Shown here piece by piece: positions 51,843 through 61,253 of a DNA stretch of 64,000 nt. The DNA is from Sphingobacterium sp. BN32. GTDB taxonomy: Bacteria; Bacteroidota; Bacteroidia; Sphingobacteriales; Sphingobacteriaceae. Location: positions 310,001-374,000 of the forward strand of contig NZ_CP129963.1 of assembly GCF_030503615.1 (NCBI RefSeq). The letters are read 5' to 3'. A model generated the notes under the pieces. That model did not search any database and was not told where the DNA came from. It saw nothing but the letters and a program-made list of their open reading frames with translations. Positions within the stretch are counted from its first letter, which is position 1. The number at the start of each line of letters is the position of its first letter. Both the position numbers and the translations under genes were made by a program.

Positions 51843-52712
51843 ATGAATTTATTTAAGAAGTTACTCTTCGGATGTGCTGCTTCGGCTATGTTGCTGGCAA
51901 CATCCTGCGCAACCAACGGGAAAGCGCAACAAGTGAACACACAGCAGTCTTTTCCGGAAGAAAAATTGGGCTGGAAATTAGGCGCACAAGCTTATACCTT
52001 CCGCTTGTTCTCCTTTGCTGACGCATTGAACAAAATTGATAGCGCTGGCTTACGCTATGTGGAGGCCTTCCCTGGCCAAACAATTGGTGCAGGAAGCGCG
52101 GAGAAGATGACCTATGAACTTTCTAAGGAAGGAAGAGAGCTGGTGAAGAAGCTTCTTAAAGATAAAAAGATCACATTGCATGCTTACGGCGTAGTAGGAG
52201 CCAAAGATGCAGATGAATGGGAGAAGGTATTTGCCTTTGCCAAAGATATGGGCGTCAAAGTTATCAACTGCGAACCAAAAGAAGATATGCTTGACGTGGT
52301 CTCCAATCTCGCAGACAAATACGATATCCTTGTCGGTATCCATAATCACCCAACCCCATCCATATATTGGAATCCTGACGTTGTCTTAAAAGCCTTAAAC
52401 GGCCGCAGCAAGCGAATGGGCGCAACAGCAGATGTGGGCCACTGGATGCGCTCGGGCTTGAACCCGATCGACTGCCTAAAGAAATTAGAAGGCAGAATCA
52501 TTCACCTTCACTTCAAGGACTTGAACGAATTCGGCAACAAAAAGGCGCATGATGTGCCTTGGGGAACCGGAAAATTAGGACTGAAGGAAGTACAAGCGGA
52601 ATTAAAACGCCAAAACTTTAAAGGCATGTTCTCCGCAGAATACGAATACAACTGGGAGAATAATATGCCGGAAGTAAAAGAAAGTGCTCAAAACTTTAGA
52701 AATGCCCTGTAA
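51843..52712 (+). CDS. Sugar phosphate isomerase/epimerase-type TIM-barrel lipoprotein
   Basis: The start at 51843 gives a lipoprotein signal (MLLATSCATNGK, cysteine 22); the frame otherwise opens inside gltX. The 290-residue protein is an AP-endonuclease-2/xylose-isomerase-like barrel: LGAQAYTFRLFSFADAL, GVKVINCEPKEDM, VGIHNHPTPSIYWNP, GATADVGHWMRSGLNPID, HLHFKDLNEFG and AEYEYNWENN. The conserved E, H, D and E positions suit metal binding. The fold is normally cytosolic. Here it is exported and lipidated, as in many Bacteroidota copies that act on keto-sugars or inositols outside the inner membrane. Substrate unknown. Confidence 0.88.
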   Translation: MNLFKKLLFGCAASAMLLATSCATNGKAQQVNTQQSFPEEKLGWKLGAQAYTFRLFSFADALNKIDSAGLRYVEAFPGQTIGAGSAEKMTYELSKEGRELVKKLLKDKKITLHAYGVVGAKDADEWEKVFAFAKDMGVKVINCEPKEDMLDVVSNLADKYDILVGIHNHPTPSIYWNPDVVLKALNGRSKRMGATADVGHWMRSGLNPIDCLKKLEGRIIHLHFKDLNEFGNKKAHDVPWGTGKLGLKEVQAELKRQNFKGMFSAEYEYNWENNMPEVKESAQNFRNAL

Positions 52713-52737
52713 AGGCTACGTTTAAAATAATAGAAGA

Positions 52738-52768
52738 AGCGCTAGGAGAAATTCTAGCGCTTTTTTTA
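52738..52768 (+). terminator. Rho-independent terminator after the TIM-barrel lipoprotein gene
   Basis: AGCGCTAG (52738-52745) pairs with CTAGCGCT (52754-52761), with a GAAA-type loop and seven T following. Confidence 0.93.
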
Positions 52769-52814
52769 TCCCGCTACACTGATTCTATACTGCAATAAGT
52801 CGCTTCCCTTCTCC

Positions 52815-52890
52815 ACCCAATGCATAACCCTTTAATACCCGTTCCGAATCGGGTTTGAAAGGGTTATACATTGGGTTTGAAAGGGCTTTA
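52815..52890. repeat. Large imperfect palindrome with the GGGTTTGAAAGGG word (cluster D)
   Basis: 52815-52841 is the reverse complement of 52850-52876 except at three positions, with an 8-base loop (TTCCGAAT): a 27-bp stem. The last 21 bases (52870-52890) are identical to 14481-14501 of cluster C. There is no T-run. Confidence 0.85.
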
Positions 52891-52904
52891 TAATGGATCT
52901 ATCT

Positions 52905-53255
52905 AGTACTTGGTATTTAGATATGAGATTTTAGATGTCAGACATTAGAGTGTTGCGGTCTTTTAGGTATTTGTCTTGAACCAAGAAAAAAAGGATTTTA
53001 GGATATACAGGATCCTGCCAATCCTTCCATCCTTCCTTTCCTGGTTCAGAAATAGTATTTAGTACTTAGTAGTTAGTAGTTAGACTCGATCCTGCCAATC
53101 CTTCCACCCTCCTTTCGTTTATTCGCAAAAAGAAAGGCACCTAAACGGCGCCCTGCTTTAAAATCTAAAATCTAATGTCTGAAATCTAAAGTCTAATATC
53201 TCACCTCTTATCTACCCGCCATAGGTCTAAATACTAACTACTAAATACTAACTAC
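52905..53255. repeat. Intergenic mosaic repeat cluster B
   Basis: Modules occur in a nested inverted order. The stretch 52917-52949 is roughly reverse-complementary to 53170-53204 (TTAGAT..AGACATTAG words). ATCCTGCCAATCCTTCCA appears twice, at 53012-53029 and 53089-53106. AGTATTTAGTACTTAGTAG words occur at 53054 and their complement CTAAATACTAACTACTAA at 53227. The 29 bases at 53174-53202 match cluster A inverted. No gene is present; the cluster ends at the SNF2 stop codon. Confidence 0.8.
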
Positions 53256-56134
53256 TAACTAAACAACTCACTAATATCTGCTTTGCTTAGTGATTTTACG
53301 AAGCTTTCTTCGGTGGTAATGAGGGAGCTTGCAAGGGATTTTTTCATGCCTTGCAAGGCGAGGATTTTTTCTTCGATGCTGTCTTTGCTGATGAATTTAT
53401 AGATAAATACATTTTTTACTTGGCCGATGCGGTGGCTACGGTCGATGGCTTGCTGTTCGACGGCAGGGTTCCACCAAGGGTCGAGGATAAAAACATAGTC
53501 AGCTTCGGTGAGGTTGAGTCCTACACCGCCGGCTTTGATCGATATGAGGAAGACCTGTATGTCATCGGCTTCTTTAAATGCTTTGACGGCCGCATTGCGG
53601 TCGGATGTTGATCCGTCGAGGTAGGCATAGCGAATCTTCTCCTTCTCGAAGTGGTCGCGGAATAGTTGCAGGTGTTTTACGAACTGGGAGAAGATCAAGA
53701 CCTTGTTTCCTTCTTTGATGATGGACTCCATCAGTTCGATCGCGGCATCAAATTTACCGGATCCGCCGTCGTAACCTTGGTCGATCATAGCAGGGTGGTT
53801 GGCGAGCTGTCGAAGCTTCGTCAACCCTTGTAGCAGGGCGATCTGCGTTGCCTTGCCTGAGAAGGCGCCATCCAGCAAAGCGTTTCTGTATTCGGATTTG
53901 ACACGTTCGTAATATTCGAGTTGCTCGTCAGACATGCTGCAATAGAATATCTGTTCCGATTTCGGGGGCAGTTCTGTTGCTACCTGCGATTTCGTACGTC
54001 GGAGCACGAAAGGCTTGATAATCGCCTGCAATCGGCGGGCTTTCTCCTCATCCTTTTTCTTTTCGATCGCTTGAACAAACTCTTTTTGGAAATAGGTGAA
54101 AGAGCCCAATAAACCTGGATTGGCAAAATGCATTTGCGACCAGATGTCTAGCACGCTATTTTCAATAGGCGTACCACTAAGAGCAAGCTTATGTTTGCTC
54201 TTGAGCTGTTTTATCGAACTGAAGGACTTAGAACGCGGATTTTTGATGTTCTGACTTTCGTCCAGAATAATATAATTGAAGAAGAATCCGGAAAGAAGAT
54301 CCTCATCGATTCGGGCAATCCCATAGGTGGTGATGATCAGATCGAAATGGCTGAATGCAAAGTTGTCCTTGCTGCGGTTGCCACCAGTATGTAGATGGAC
54401 ACGAAGATCCGGGACAAAGCGCTCGGCTTCCTTTTGCCAGTTGAAAATCAGCGAGGTAGGAACTATCAATAGCGATGTCCTGGCATCATTGGCGCCAAGG
54501 AGTTCTTTTTGGTGCTGTAAAAGTGCCAGGGTCTGTACAGTCTTTCCCAATCCCATATCGTCGGCAAGCAGCCCGCCGAAGCGATATTCCTGAAGGAAAT
54601 GGAACCAGTTGTAACCAGCCTTCTGATAGGGGCGCAATGAGCCCTTAAACTTCTTTGGAGCTTCAATATCGGCTATCTCATCAAATTCGCCCAGCTTGTT
54701 CAGCTTGCGTTGCATCGTGACCTCGGTATGTTCGCTGACATCATTTAGCAGACCGATATGAACACGGTTAAGGCGAATTTCATCTTTCTTGGATGAGAAC
54801 TGGAAGAGATGCTCATATTGTGAGAACCACTCTTGGGGAATAATTGCTATTTCGCCATTGGGCAGTTCGAACTCTTGTTGTTTATTGATGATATGTTGGC
54901 GCAGCGAGGTAAAAGGAATCTCGTAGGGGCCGAAGCGGACGATGGCTTTGACATCAAACCAGTCATTCTCCTCGGCGATCTCTATACTGATACTGGTCTT
55001 GCCGATCAGGAAGCGTTTTTCCTTATGGCTTTGCGTGATGTGAAAGCCCTCTTTTTCCAGTTCTGCCAAATGCTCATTGACCCATTCGATTGCTGATGGA
55101 TTAAAGCCTAGCCCGATATCTTTTGGCTTAAAGGTGCTAAAGAGCGCATCAGCCTTCTGTAGTCCCATCTGCGCAAGCAGCGCTTCTCTTTTTTCTTCCC
55201 ATGCTGTCGATCGTTTTATTCGGTAAAACTTATGCTGATCGGCTTCCGATTCATGGACATATTTAACGGTAATGGCGTGGTTTCCTCCCGCCGGGAAGGT
55301 ATAGTTGCCGTATTGAAAATATAGCTGCAGTTGTGCTTCGCCCTCCGGGCTATAGATAATCCGCAATTCGGGGCTTGCATTTTCCTTATAGCTGATGATA
55401 TCCAAGCCTTCTGCATAAACATGATGCTTTTCAATAAGCCCGGTCACGAAGGTTTCAAAATACTTCTTCTCGGTATTGCGTGGAATGGATATAAATCGCT
55501 TGTTCAGGAATGGAGTTAGTTTTTTGCCTTCCAATTCTTCGTCGAAGTGATACAAGGTATTATCCAAAAGTAGCCAGGCCTGCTGGTTCACGATGACTTC
55601 GGCATCCTTATACATAAACTCCATGCGATGCCCGTCGTATTTCAAGGTTGGGAAATATCGCGTTTCTATGTCGTTTCGGCGGAAATGGAACAGAATGGAG
55701 GTTGTCTTTGGCGCGATCTGTAATTCTTGTTCCGCCGGATATCCGTCTTTGCTCATCAGGAATAAGGGTTTATCGCCTACCTGATTTAAGAAGCTGAGCA
55801 TGCGTTGCTCTATTTTGGGCCGGATATAATCGTAAATGTTTTGATCGAATATTTTGCTGAAGTAATCTGCCGGTCGGATGGGTTTTTTATGAAATTGCTT
55901 GATGATATGGGTTTGTTCAATTTCATCAAGCAGCTTGATCAATTTATAATCCAGGTCATCCAGCGCAGCGGCAAATTCATCGACCGTATTGCTGAATACC
56001 CGTTTATACGACAAGGAATAAGAACCATTTTGATTTAAGTGAACAATGTGCGGTTCTATTAGAAATCCTAGGTAAGGATGTCTTCCCAATGAATACACTA
56101 ATCGATAAGGCAATGAAGTAGATCGTTGCTGCAT
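53255..56134 (-). CDS. SNF2/SWI2-family ATP-dependent helicase-like protein
   Basis: The 959-residue protein has a long N-terminal region of about 490 residues with no motif I recognise, beta-rich and resembling SNF2-associated domains. A full SNF2 ATPase follows: LRPYQKAGYNWFHFL, LADDMGLGKTVQTLALL (Walker A near 525), ILDESQNIKNPRSK (DESQ box near 624), LSGTPIENSVLDIWSQM, SIKAGGVGLNLTEADYV and QQAIDRSHRIGQ (motif VI near 900). Such bacterial proteins (RapA/HepA-like relatives) translocate on DNA and may remodel RNA polymerase or other complexes. It is a single gene with the repeat clusters at its 3' end. No methylase or nuclease partner was found, so a defence role is not supported. Confidence 0.93.
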   Translation of the reverse strand: MQQRSTSLPYRLVYSLGRHPYLGFLIEPHIVHLNQNGSYSLSYKRVFSNTVDEFAAALDDLDYKLIKLLDEIEQTHIIKQFHKKPIRPADYFSKIFDQNIYDYIRPKIEQRMLSFLNQVGDKPLFLMSKDGYPAEQELQIAPKTTSILFHFRRNDIETRYFPTLKYDGHRMEFMYKDAEVIVNQQAWLLLDNTLYHFDEELEGKKLTPFLNKRFISIPRNTEKKYFETFVTGLIEKHHVYAEGLDIISYKENASPELRIIYSPEGEAQLQLYFQYGNYTFPAGGNHAITVKYVHESEADQHKFYRIKRSTAWEEKREALLAQMGLQKADALFSTFKPKDIGLGFNPSAIEWVNEHLAELEKEGFHITQSHKEKRFLIGKTSISIEIAEENDWFDVKAIVRFGPYEIPFTSLRQHIINKQQEFELPNGEIAIIPQEWFSQYEHLFQFSSKKDEIRLNRVHIGLLNDVSEHTEVTMQRKLNKLGEFDEIADIEAPKKFKGSLRPYQKAGYNWFHFLQEYRFGGLLADDMGLGKTVQTLALLQHQKELLGANDARTSLLIVPTSLIFNWQKEAERFVPDLRVHLHTGGNRSKDNFAFSHFDLIITTYGIARIDEDLLSGFFFNYIILDESQNIKNPRSKSFSSIKQLKSKHKLALSGTPIENSVLDIWSQMHFANPGLLGSFTYFQKEFVQAIEKKKDEEKARRLQAIIKPFVLRRTKSQVATELPPKSEQIFYCSMSDEQLEYYERVKSEYRNALLDGAFSGKATQIALLQGLTKLRQLANHPAMIDQGYDGGSGKFDAAIELMESIIKEGNKVLIFSQFVKHLQLFRDHFEKEKIRYAYLDGSTSDRNAAVKAFKEADDIQVFLISIKAGGVGLNLTEADYVFILDPWWNPAVEQQAIDRSHRIGQVKNVFIYKFISKDSIEEKILALQGMKKSLASSLITTEESFVKSLSKADISELFS

Positions 56135-56316
56135 GCTGGATATTGTTCGCTAGAAAAAGCTACTAATATACATCAAATATTAGGTTGGGTAAAAATGTAT
56201 GCGGTTAATTTAATGTTATATCACAGAATGCGGTATATAATTTTAACAAACGTACTGTTAGTTGATATCAAAATTTAATAAGGATAAAGAACTTTGTTAC
56301 AAATTTGAAAAAATTG

Positions 56317-56330
56317 AGCAATCGATTGCT
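56317..56330. promoter_or_regulatory. Perfect 14-bp palindrome upstream of the third SusC gene (candidate operator 1)
   Basis: AGCAATCGATTGCT is perfectly self-complementary with a central CG, like LacI-family operators. Its core is shared with 47756-47765 upstream of the sugar MFS gene. Confidence 0.5.
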
Positions 56331-56346
56331 TTGATTAAAATAATAT

Positions 56347-56364
56347 TTCGCAAACGTTTGCGAA
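56347..56364. promoter_or_regulatory. Perfect 18-bp palindrome upstream of the third SusC gene (candidate operator 2)
   Basis: TTCGCAAACGTTTGCGAA is a perfect palindrome, 16 bases after the first. Both follow a GCAAnCGnTTGC-like pattern. They lie roughly 60 to 110 bases upstream of a near-consensus promoter (TTG at 56398, TAATTTTA at 56420), which suits an activator or a looping repressor. Confidence 0.55.
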
Positions 56365-56472
56365 CTGCGTAGCGATATTCTGACAGCGATTCGCAAGTTG
56401 TAAGTGTTATTCTACTGATTAATTTTATCCTCATAATTATTAACAAAACCTTAACATTTAACAAGCCTTTTT

Positions 56473-59400
56473 ATGATTCAAGATTTACGCAGATCTTTTC
56501 TGGAGTTTAAGGGGATTTTTGTAGCCTTTTTGCTCATCTTATGTTGCAGTTTCGCTGCAACAGGTCAAATTAAAGTTACGGGTGTTGTATCAGATCAGAA
56601 TGGAGCCTTAACAGGTGTTTCTGTTCGTCTGAAAAAAGGTAACAAAGCTTTGGTCGCTACCGATAATAACGGTGCCTATGAAGTAAATGTTGCTGGCAAC
56701 GACGTTCTTATTTTTGATCTTGTGGGTTATCAACGCAGGGAAGTTCCTGTGGAGAACCGTAGCAGAATTAACGTCACAATGGAGGAAGCTTCGAATGCCC
56801 TGGAAGAAACAATCGTTACGGGGTATACGACGATTGATCGTAGAAAAACTACGGGATCTATTTCCAGTGTAACCGCAAAGGATATTGAAAACCTTCCTGC
56901 AGCGAGTATTGACGTTTTACTTCAGGGTAAATTACCGGGGGTGAACGTTCAGAACTTTACGGGTATGCCTGGGGTAAAGACCTCTTTAGTTATCCGCGGT
57001 AACTCAACGATTCCGCGTTCGAGTAGCCAATTTGATTCGGAGAACATTACGAGCAATCCGCTTTACGTCATTGATGGGGTGCCGATTGCCGATGATGAGG
57101 TTCGTGCTTACAACGTAACGGGAACCAACTTCTTGTCGAGCTTGAACCCGAACGATATCGAATCGGTCGACGTATTAAAAGATGCCTCGGCGGCAGCGCT
57201 ATACGGTGCGCGCGCAAATAACGGGGTTATCCTTGTTAAAACTAAGCGTGGTCGTATCGGAACACCAAGAATTAGCTTAAACGTTTACCAAGGTTACATT
57301 ACGAAGCCTGAGAAATTAAATACGCTGCTAGGTGTTGCTGAGCGCGATCAAAAGCTTGCTCTTTTATACCGTTATGGCACCTATGCACAACAAGGGAACT
57401 TACCGATCATGTTGACGGATAGTTTGAATCCAGCTTTTAACGGCAATACCGATTATCAAGAGTTATTCTTCCGTCCGGGAGGAATCCAAAACTACGACCT
57501 GTCGGTATCTGGTGGTACAGAAAATATCAATTACCGTGTTTCAGGTGGTTTATACAACGAAAAAGGGGTCGTAATCAATACCGGATTTAAACGATACTCG
57601 TTTACCAGTAACGTGAATTTCAACTTCACGAAGAATTTAGAGTTGTTGACTAACTTCAAGGTGTCGACCATGAATAGAAAAGAGGGTAGAGGCACGACGG
57701 AATACATTCGCGAGGGATCTTACAGAAATGTCTACGGCATTAATCCTATCGATATGTATTCATCGCTATACCAACTGTCAGATGAAACATTAGATGGAAT
57801 CCTGAACCCTTACGAACATCAACGCAATGAAAATATCAACGTAGATTTAACAGGGGTTGGAGAATTGCGTTACACTTTTTTGAAGGATTTCCGCATCAGT
57901 ACACGTAGCATCATCAACTATTCGACGGCTAAGAATGATTTCTTCTCGCCATCTTACATGAACGGCGATGGCTTAGCGGCTGGTAAGGCGACTTCCACAC
58001 AATACAGAAAATATTTATTGACGAACAACTTGTTGTGGACAAAAACTTTAGGAGAGGTTCACAACTTTACAGCCAATTTAATTCAAGAGTTTGAAACCCG
58101 CACGAACAATGGTATGTACCTTTTAGGTTCGGGTATTCCTAATGATAATATTCAAGTTATCAAGGGGATTAAAACAGGTGGTTTAGCAGGTTATACCGAC
58201 CTTTCCACTTATTCTAAGCTATCTTTCTTAGGAGCCATTCACTACGATTATGATAATCGCTATCTATTAGATGCGGTTTGGAGAAGGGACGCTTCCTCTC
58301 GTTTCGGAAAGAACAATAAATGGGGTGATTTCCCTTCATTAGCTTTGGGTTGGATCATCTCTAACGAGGAGTTTGCTTCGGAATTGGGTTGGATCAACGA
58401 GCTGAAGTTGAGAGGTAGTTGGGGTAAAACGGGGGATGAGTCCAGTATCACGGATTATGACCGTTACAATGCTTACCTAGCGGGTGAGGCATCTTATCCG
58501 GGTTCAGGTACTGTGCCAACCTATGGTGGTCAAACGGCGGTTATTCCAAACTACGCGGGTATCACGAATGATAACATCACTTGGCAGGAAACGGCTACTT
58601 GGAACTTAGGTTTGGATGGTAGCTTATTCAACAATCGTTTATTCTTCAACATCGATGCCTATACACGTGAAACATCAGGTCAGATGTTGAGCATCAGTAT
58701 TCCGGAATATACGGGGTACTTAAGTACGTTCACCAATGCAGCATCCGTACGTAATAGTGGGGTCGAATTGAATGTAGGCGGTCGAGTATTCAATAAAGAA
58801 GACGGATTCCAATGGACGCCATCGATCAACTTAGCATTCAACAAGAATATGGTAACGGCATTGCCAAATGGCAACCGTGATATCTACTACGGCGAGGCTG
58901 TTTATGTGGTTGGAAAACCCTTGAACATGTTCTATGGTTTCTTGGTGGACGGCGCAATCAGCTCAGAAAGCAGCTTGATCAGCAATCCTTACACAGGAGC
59001 AGTTGGAAGTACAAAATGGGGAACATTGAAGCCAGGTTATGCAAACTGGGTGGACGTGAATGGCGATTACAAAATCTCTGATGGCGTGGGCGAGGATGAC
59101 CGTACCTTCTTTGGTGATCCAAATCCGAAAGTTGTAGGAGGTTTTACCAACTTATTCAGCTACAAAGATTTCTCGGTACAAATCCTGACCACATTCACCT
59201 TTGGTAGAGACATCATGAACCAATCTTTCGCTCGACGCATGTCTAACAGTTTCTTCTATGGTAATCCTTTTGACTTAGCGAGACGTTCGATCGGCGATAT
59301 GGAGCAATACAGCTACTGGAAGCAAAATGGCGATGTGGCACAATATCCTGCATTTAACCCTTATTTGGGTCTTTATACCTGGAGAACAGGGCAATCTATG

Positions 59401-59652
59401 TTTATGGAGCCGGGATGGTATATCCGCATTAAAAACGTGAACCTGACTTACCGTTTCAACCCTTCAAAACATGAATGGATGCAAAGAGCGAAACTAAATA
59501 CGCTTCGTTTATACGGTTCGATGGACAATGTGTTGATGATTCAGAAATTCTCAGGAATCGATGCAGAGCGTGTAGACGGTCGCGGATATGATATGGCCGA
59601 TGGTTATCCATTGCCTTCGAAATTCACATTAGGTATTCAGTTTGATTTTTAA
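56473..59652 (+). CDS. SusC/RagA-family TonB-linked outer-membrane transporter (third locus)
   Basis: This complete SusC of 1059 residues has an uncleaved-looking N-terminus (MIQDLRRSFLEFKG) before the hydrophobic signal (IFVAFLLILCCSFAATGQ). A carboxypeptidase-like domain follows (about 35-105, VTGVVSDQNGALTGVSVRLK), then ETIVTGYTTIDRRKTTGSIS near 113-132, plug motifs (LVIRGNSTIPRSS, PLYVIDGVPIADD, NPNDIESVDVLKDASAAALYG) and the barrel ending in FTLGIQFDF. The residues VTGYTTIDRRKT instead of VVGYGTQ are a mild variant. The promoter region holds two palindromes. There is no STN domain. The ligand is unknown: no hydrolase is encoded in this locus. Confidence 0.95.
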   Translation: MIQDLRRSFLEFKGIFVAFLLILCCSFAATGQIKVTGVVSDQNGALTGVSVRLKKGNKALVATDNNGAYEVNVAGNDVLIFDLVGYQRREVPVENRSRINVTMEEASNALEETIVTGYTTIDRRKTTGSISSVTAKDIENLPAASIDVLLQGKLPGVNVQNFTGMPGVKTSLVIRGNSTIPRSSSQFDSENITSNPLYVIDGVPIADDEVRAYNVTGTNFLSSLNPNDIESVDVLKDASAAALYGARANNGVILVKTKRGRIGTPRISLNVYQGYITKPEKLNTLLGVAERDQKLALLYRYGTYAQQGNLPIMLTDSLNPAFNGNTDYQELFFRPGGIQNYDLSVSGGTENINYRVSGGLYNEKGVVINTGFKRYSFTSNVNFNFTKNLELLTNFKVSTMNRKEGRGTTEYIREGSYRNVYGINPIDMYSSLYQLSDETLDGILNPYEHQRNENINVDLTGVGELRYTFLKDFRISTRSIINYSTAKNDFFSPSYMNGDGLAAGKATSTQYRKYLLTNNLLWTKTLGEVHNFTANLIQEFETRTNNGMYLLGSGIPNDNIQVIKGIKTGGLAGYTDLSTYSKLSFLGAIHYDYDNRYLLDAVWRRDASSRFGKNNKWGDFPSLALGWIISNEEFASELGWINELKLRGSWGKTGDESSITDYDRYNAYLAGEASYPGSGTVPTYGGQTAVIPNYAGITNDNITWQETATWNLGLDGSLFNNRLFFNIDAYTRETSGQMLSISIPEYTGYLSTFTNAASVRNSGVELNVGGRVFNKEDGFQWTPSINLAFNKNMVTALPNGNRDIYYGEAVYVVGKPLNMFYGFLVDGAISSESSLISNPYTGAVGSTKWGTLKPGYANWVDVNGDYKISDGVGEDDRTFFGDPNPKVVGGFTNLFSYKDFSVQILTTFTFGRDIMNQSFARRMSNSFFYGNPFDLARRSIGDMEQYSYWKQNGDVAQYPAFNPYLGLYTWRTGQSMFMEPGWYIRIKNVNLTYRFNPSKHEWMQRAKLNTLRLYGSMDNVLMIQKFSGIDAERVDGRGYDMADGYPLPSKFTLGIQFDF

Positions 59653-59662
59653 CGGAGAAATA

Positions 59663-61237
59663 ATGAAAACAAGAAATATAATACGATCAATTGCAGGTAT
59701 CTGTTTGTTAACAACGAGCAGCATGTTCGTTTCCTGTGAGAAAGAGCTCGACAACGTTTTAAAGAACGATACATACGGTAATGTGTACTGGAAAAGTGCG
59801 AGTGATGTTGAAGGAGCGTTAAATGGTGCCTATGGACTTTTCCGTAATGCGATTAATACCAATCAAGCGTTCTTCATTTGGGGCGATGCACCAATAGGTA
59901 AATTCGTAACAAATGATGGGACTAACCACTCGGAGATATTCAATAGCGGAAGTTTTGTGACACCATATCGTGAGACGGGCATTCATAATTGGACCAACTG
60001 GTATCGAATTATTGACGTTGCCAATTTGGTGATTACTAAGACACCGGAAATTCCGGATGCAAGTTTTGCGGAAGGACAGAAAAACACTTTACTAGGGCAA
60101 GCCTATTACATGCGTGCGCTGGCCTATTTTTACATGACGCGTGTTTGGGGCGATGTGCCTTTGCAAACAAAGCCTACGCAAACGGCTGATGATGCGGAAC
60201 GTAAAGGAGCGACGTCAAGCGACGAGATTTTAAAATTAGTTGTTTCGGATGCACAGAAAGCATCCTCATTGATGAGCTGGAAGTCCGTGGAGGAGTCGGG
60301 AAGAAGAAGAGGAAACAAAGGCGCGGCATTAGCATTATTAGCGCATGCAACGGCTTTCCAAAACGACTATGCAAAGAGCTTGGTTTATGCGGATTCGGTA
60401 ATCAATCAAACAGCAGACTATGCACTGTTGGCGGGAGGAAATGTTCGTGATGTGTTTAAAAATGCGACAGCTAGAGAGAATATATTTGTCATAACGCAGA
60501 AGGATAGCGAATCGGAGTCCTCAGGTTACAATGCAAACATAGGCGTATTCGGATCCAATTTGACGTTTACAACAACAAGCAATATCACGTTTCCAGGATT
60601 TCCTTTTATGGTTCCGAACTATTACGTGGATCAATCACGCTTAAACCGCCTGTATAGCAATGCCGCGGATTTACGTCGTGATGATTTCTTTGTGAAATTT
60701 GATGATGGTCCTGTTACAGTGGATAACAATGCAATTACTGCTCGCTACGCCATGCGTAAATACAGCAATTTCGTATTCAAAAATACATCGGGTTCAGGAA
60801 ATCTGCGTGCTGAAAGTAATATTGTTATTTTTCGTCTAGCAGACCTTATCTTGCTCAAATCTGAAGCACTGATGAATTTAAAGCGCTCTGCTGAAGCACG
60901 TAACGCTTTAAACCTGATTAGAACTCGTGCAGGTATCGGTCCGCTTACAACCGCAATGGATGATCGTAGTTTATATACGGAGATTCTTATGGAAAGACAA
61001 CGTGAGTTGATCGGAGAAGGGCATAGCTATTTTGACCTTGTTCGCAATATTTGGAAAAAGAAGAGCGAAGCAGAATTCCCTTTCAGTTCTAGCACTTTAA
61101 TCTCTTGGAGCTTAGCGCGTGGAGCAAACGGTTCTGATCGTTTAGCCTTGAAAGGTTTTTACTTCCCTATTCACAACAGTAACTTGAATTCTAATAAAGA
61201 TCTAACGCAGATTCCTTATTGGATGGGTAAATATTAA
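59663..61237 (+). CDS. RagB/SusD-family nutrient-binding lipoprotein (third locus)
   Basis: The start at 59663 is preferred (MKTRNIIRSIAGICLL), because the longer frame from 59642 overlaps SusC. The 524-residue product has a lipoprotein signal (SMFVSCEKELDN, cysteine 25). SusD motifs are WTNWYRIIDVANLVITKTPE, LLGQAYYMRALAYFYMTRVWGDVPL, ALNLIRTRAGIGP and ILMERQRELIGEGHSYFDLVRN. It is 10 bases after SusC. Together they form the transport lid and channel. Confidence 0.94.
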   Translation: MKTRNIIRSIAGICLLTTSSMFVSCEKELDNVLKNDTYGNVYWKSASDVEGALNGAYGLFRNAINTNQAFFIWGDAPIGKFVTNDGTNHSEIFNSGSFVTPYRETGIHNWTNWYRIIDVANLVITKTPEIPDASFAEGQKNTLLGQAYYMRALAYFYMTRVWGDVPLQTKPTQTADDAERKGATSSDEILKLVVSDAQKASSLMSWKSVEESGRRRGNKGAALALLAHATAFQNDYAKSLVYADSVINQTADYALLAGGNVRDVFKNATARENIFVITQKDSESESSGYNANIGVFGSNLTFTTTSNITFPGFPFMVPNYYVDQSRLNRLYSNAADLRRDDFFVKFDDGPVTVDNNAITARYAMRKYSNFVFKNTSGSGNLRAESNIVIFRLADLILLKSEALMNLKRSAEARNALNLIRTRAGIGPLTTAMDDRSLYTEILMERQRELIGEGHSYFDLVRNIWKKKSEAEFPFSSSTLISWSLARGANGSDRLALKGFYFPIHNSNLNSNKDLTQIPYWMGKY

Positions 61238-61253
61238 TCTAAAAAAGAAAGAA

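Noticed and set aside
53255..56134. SNF2 gene as part of a defence system
   Set aside because: No methylase, nuclease, phospholipase D or other DISARM-like or similar partner lies beside it; neighbours are repeats and a nutrient-uptake locus.
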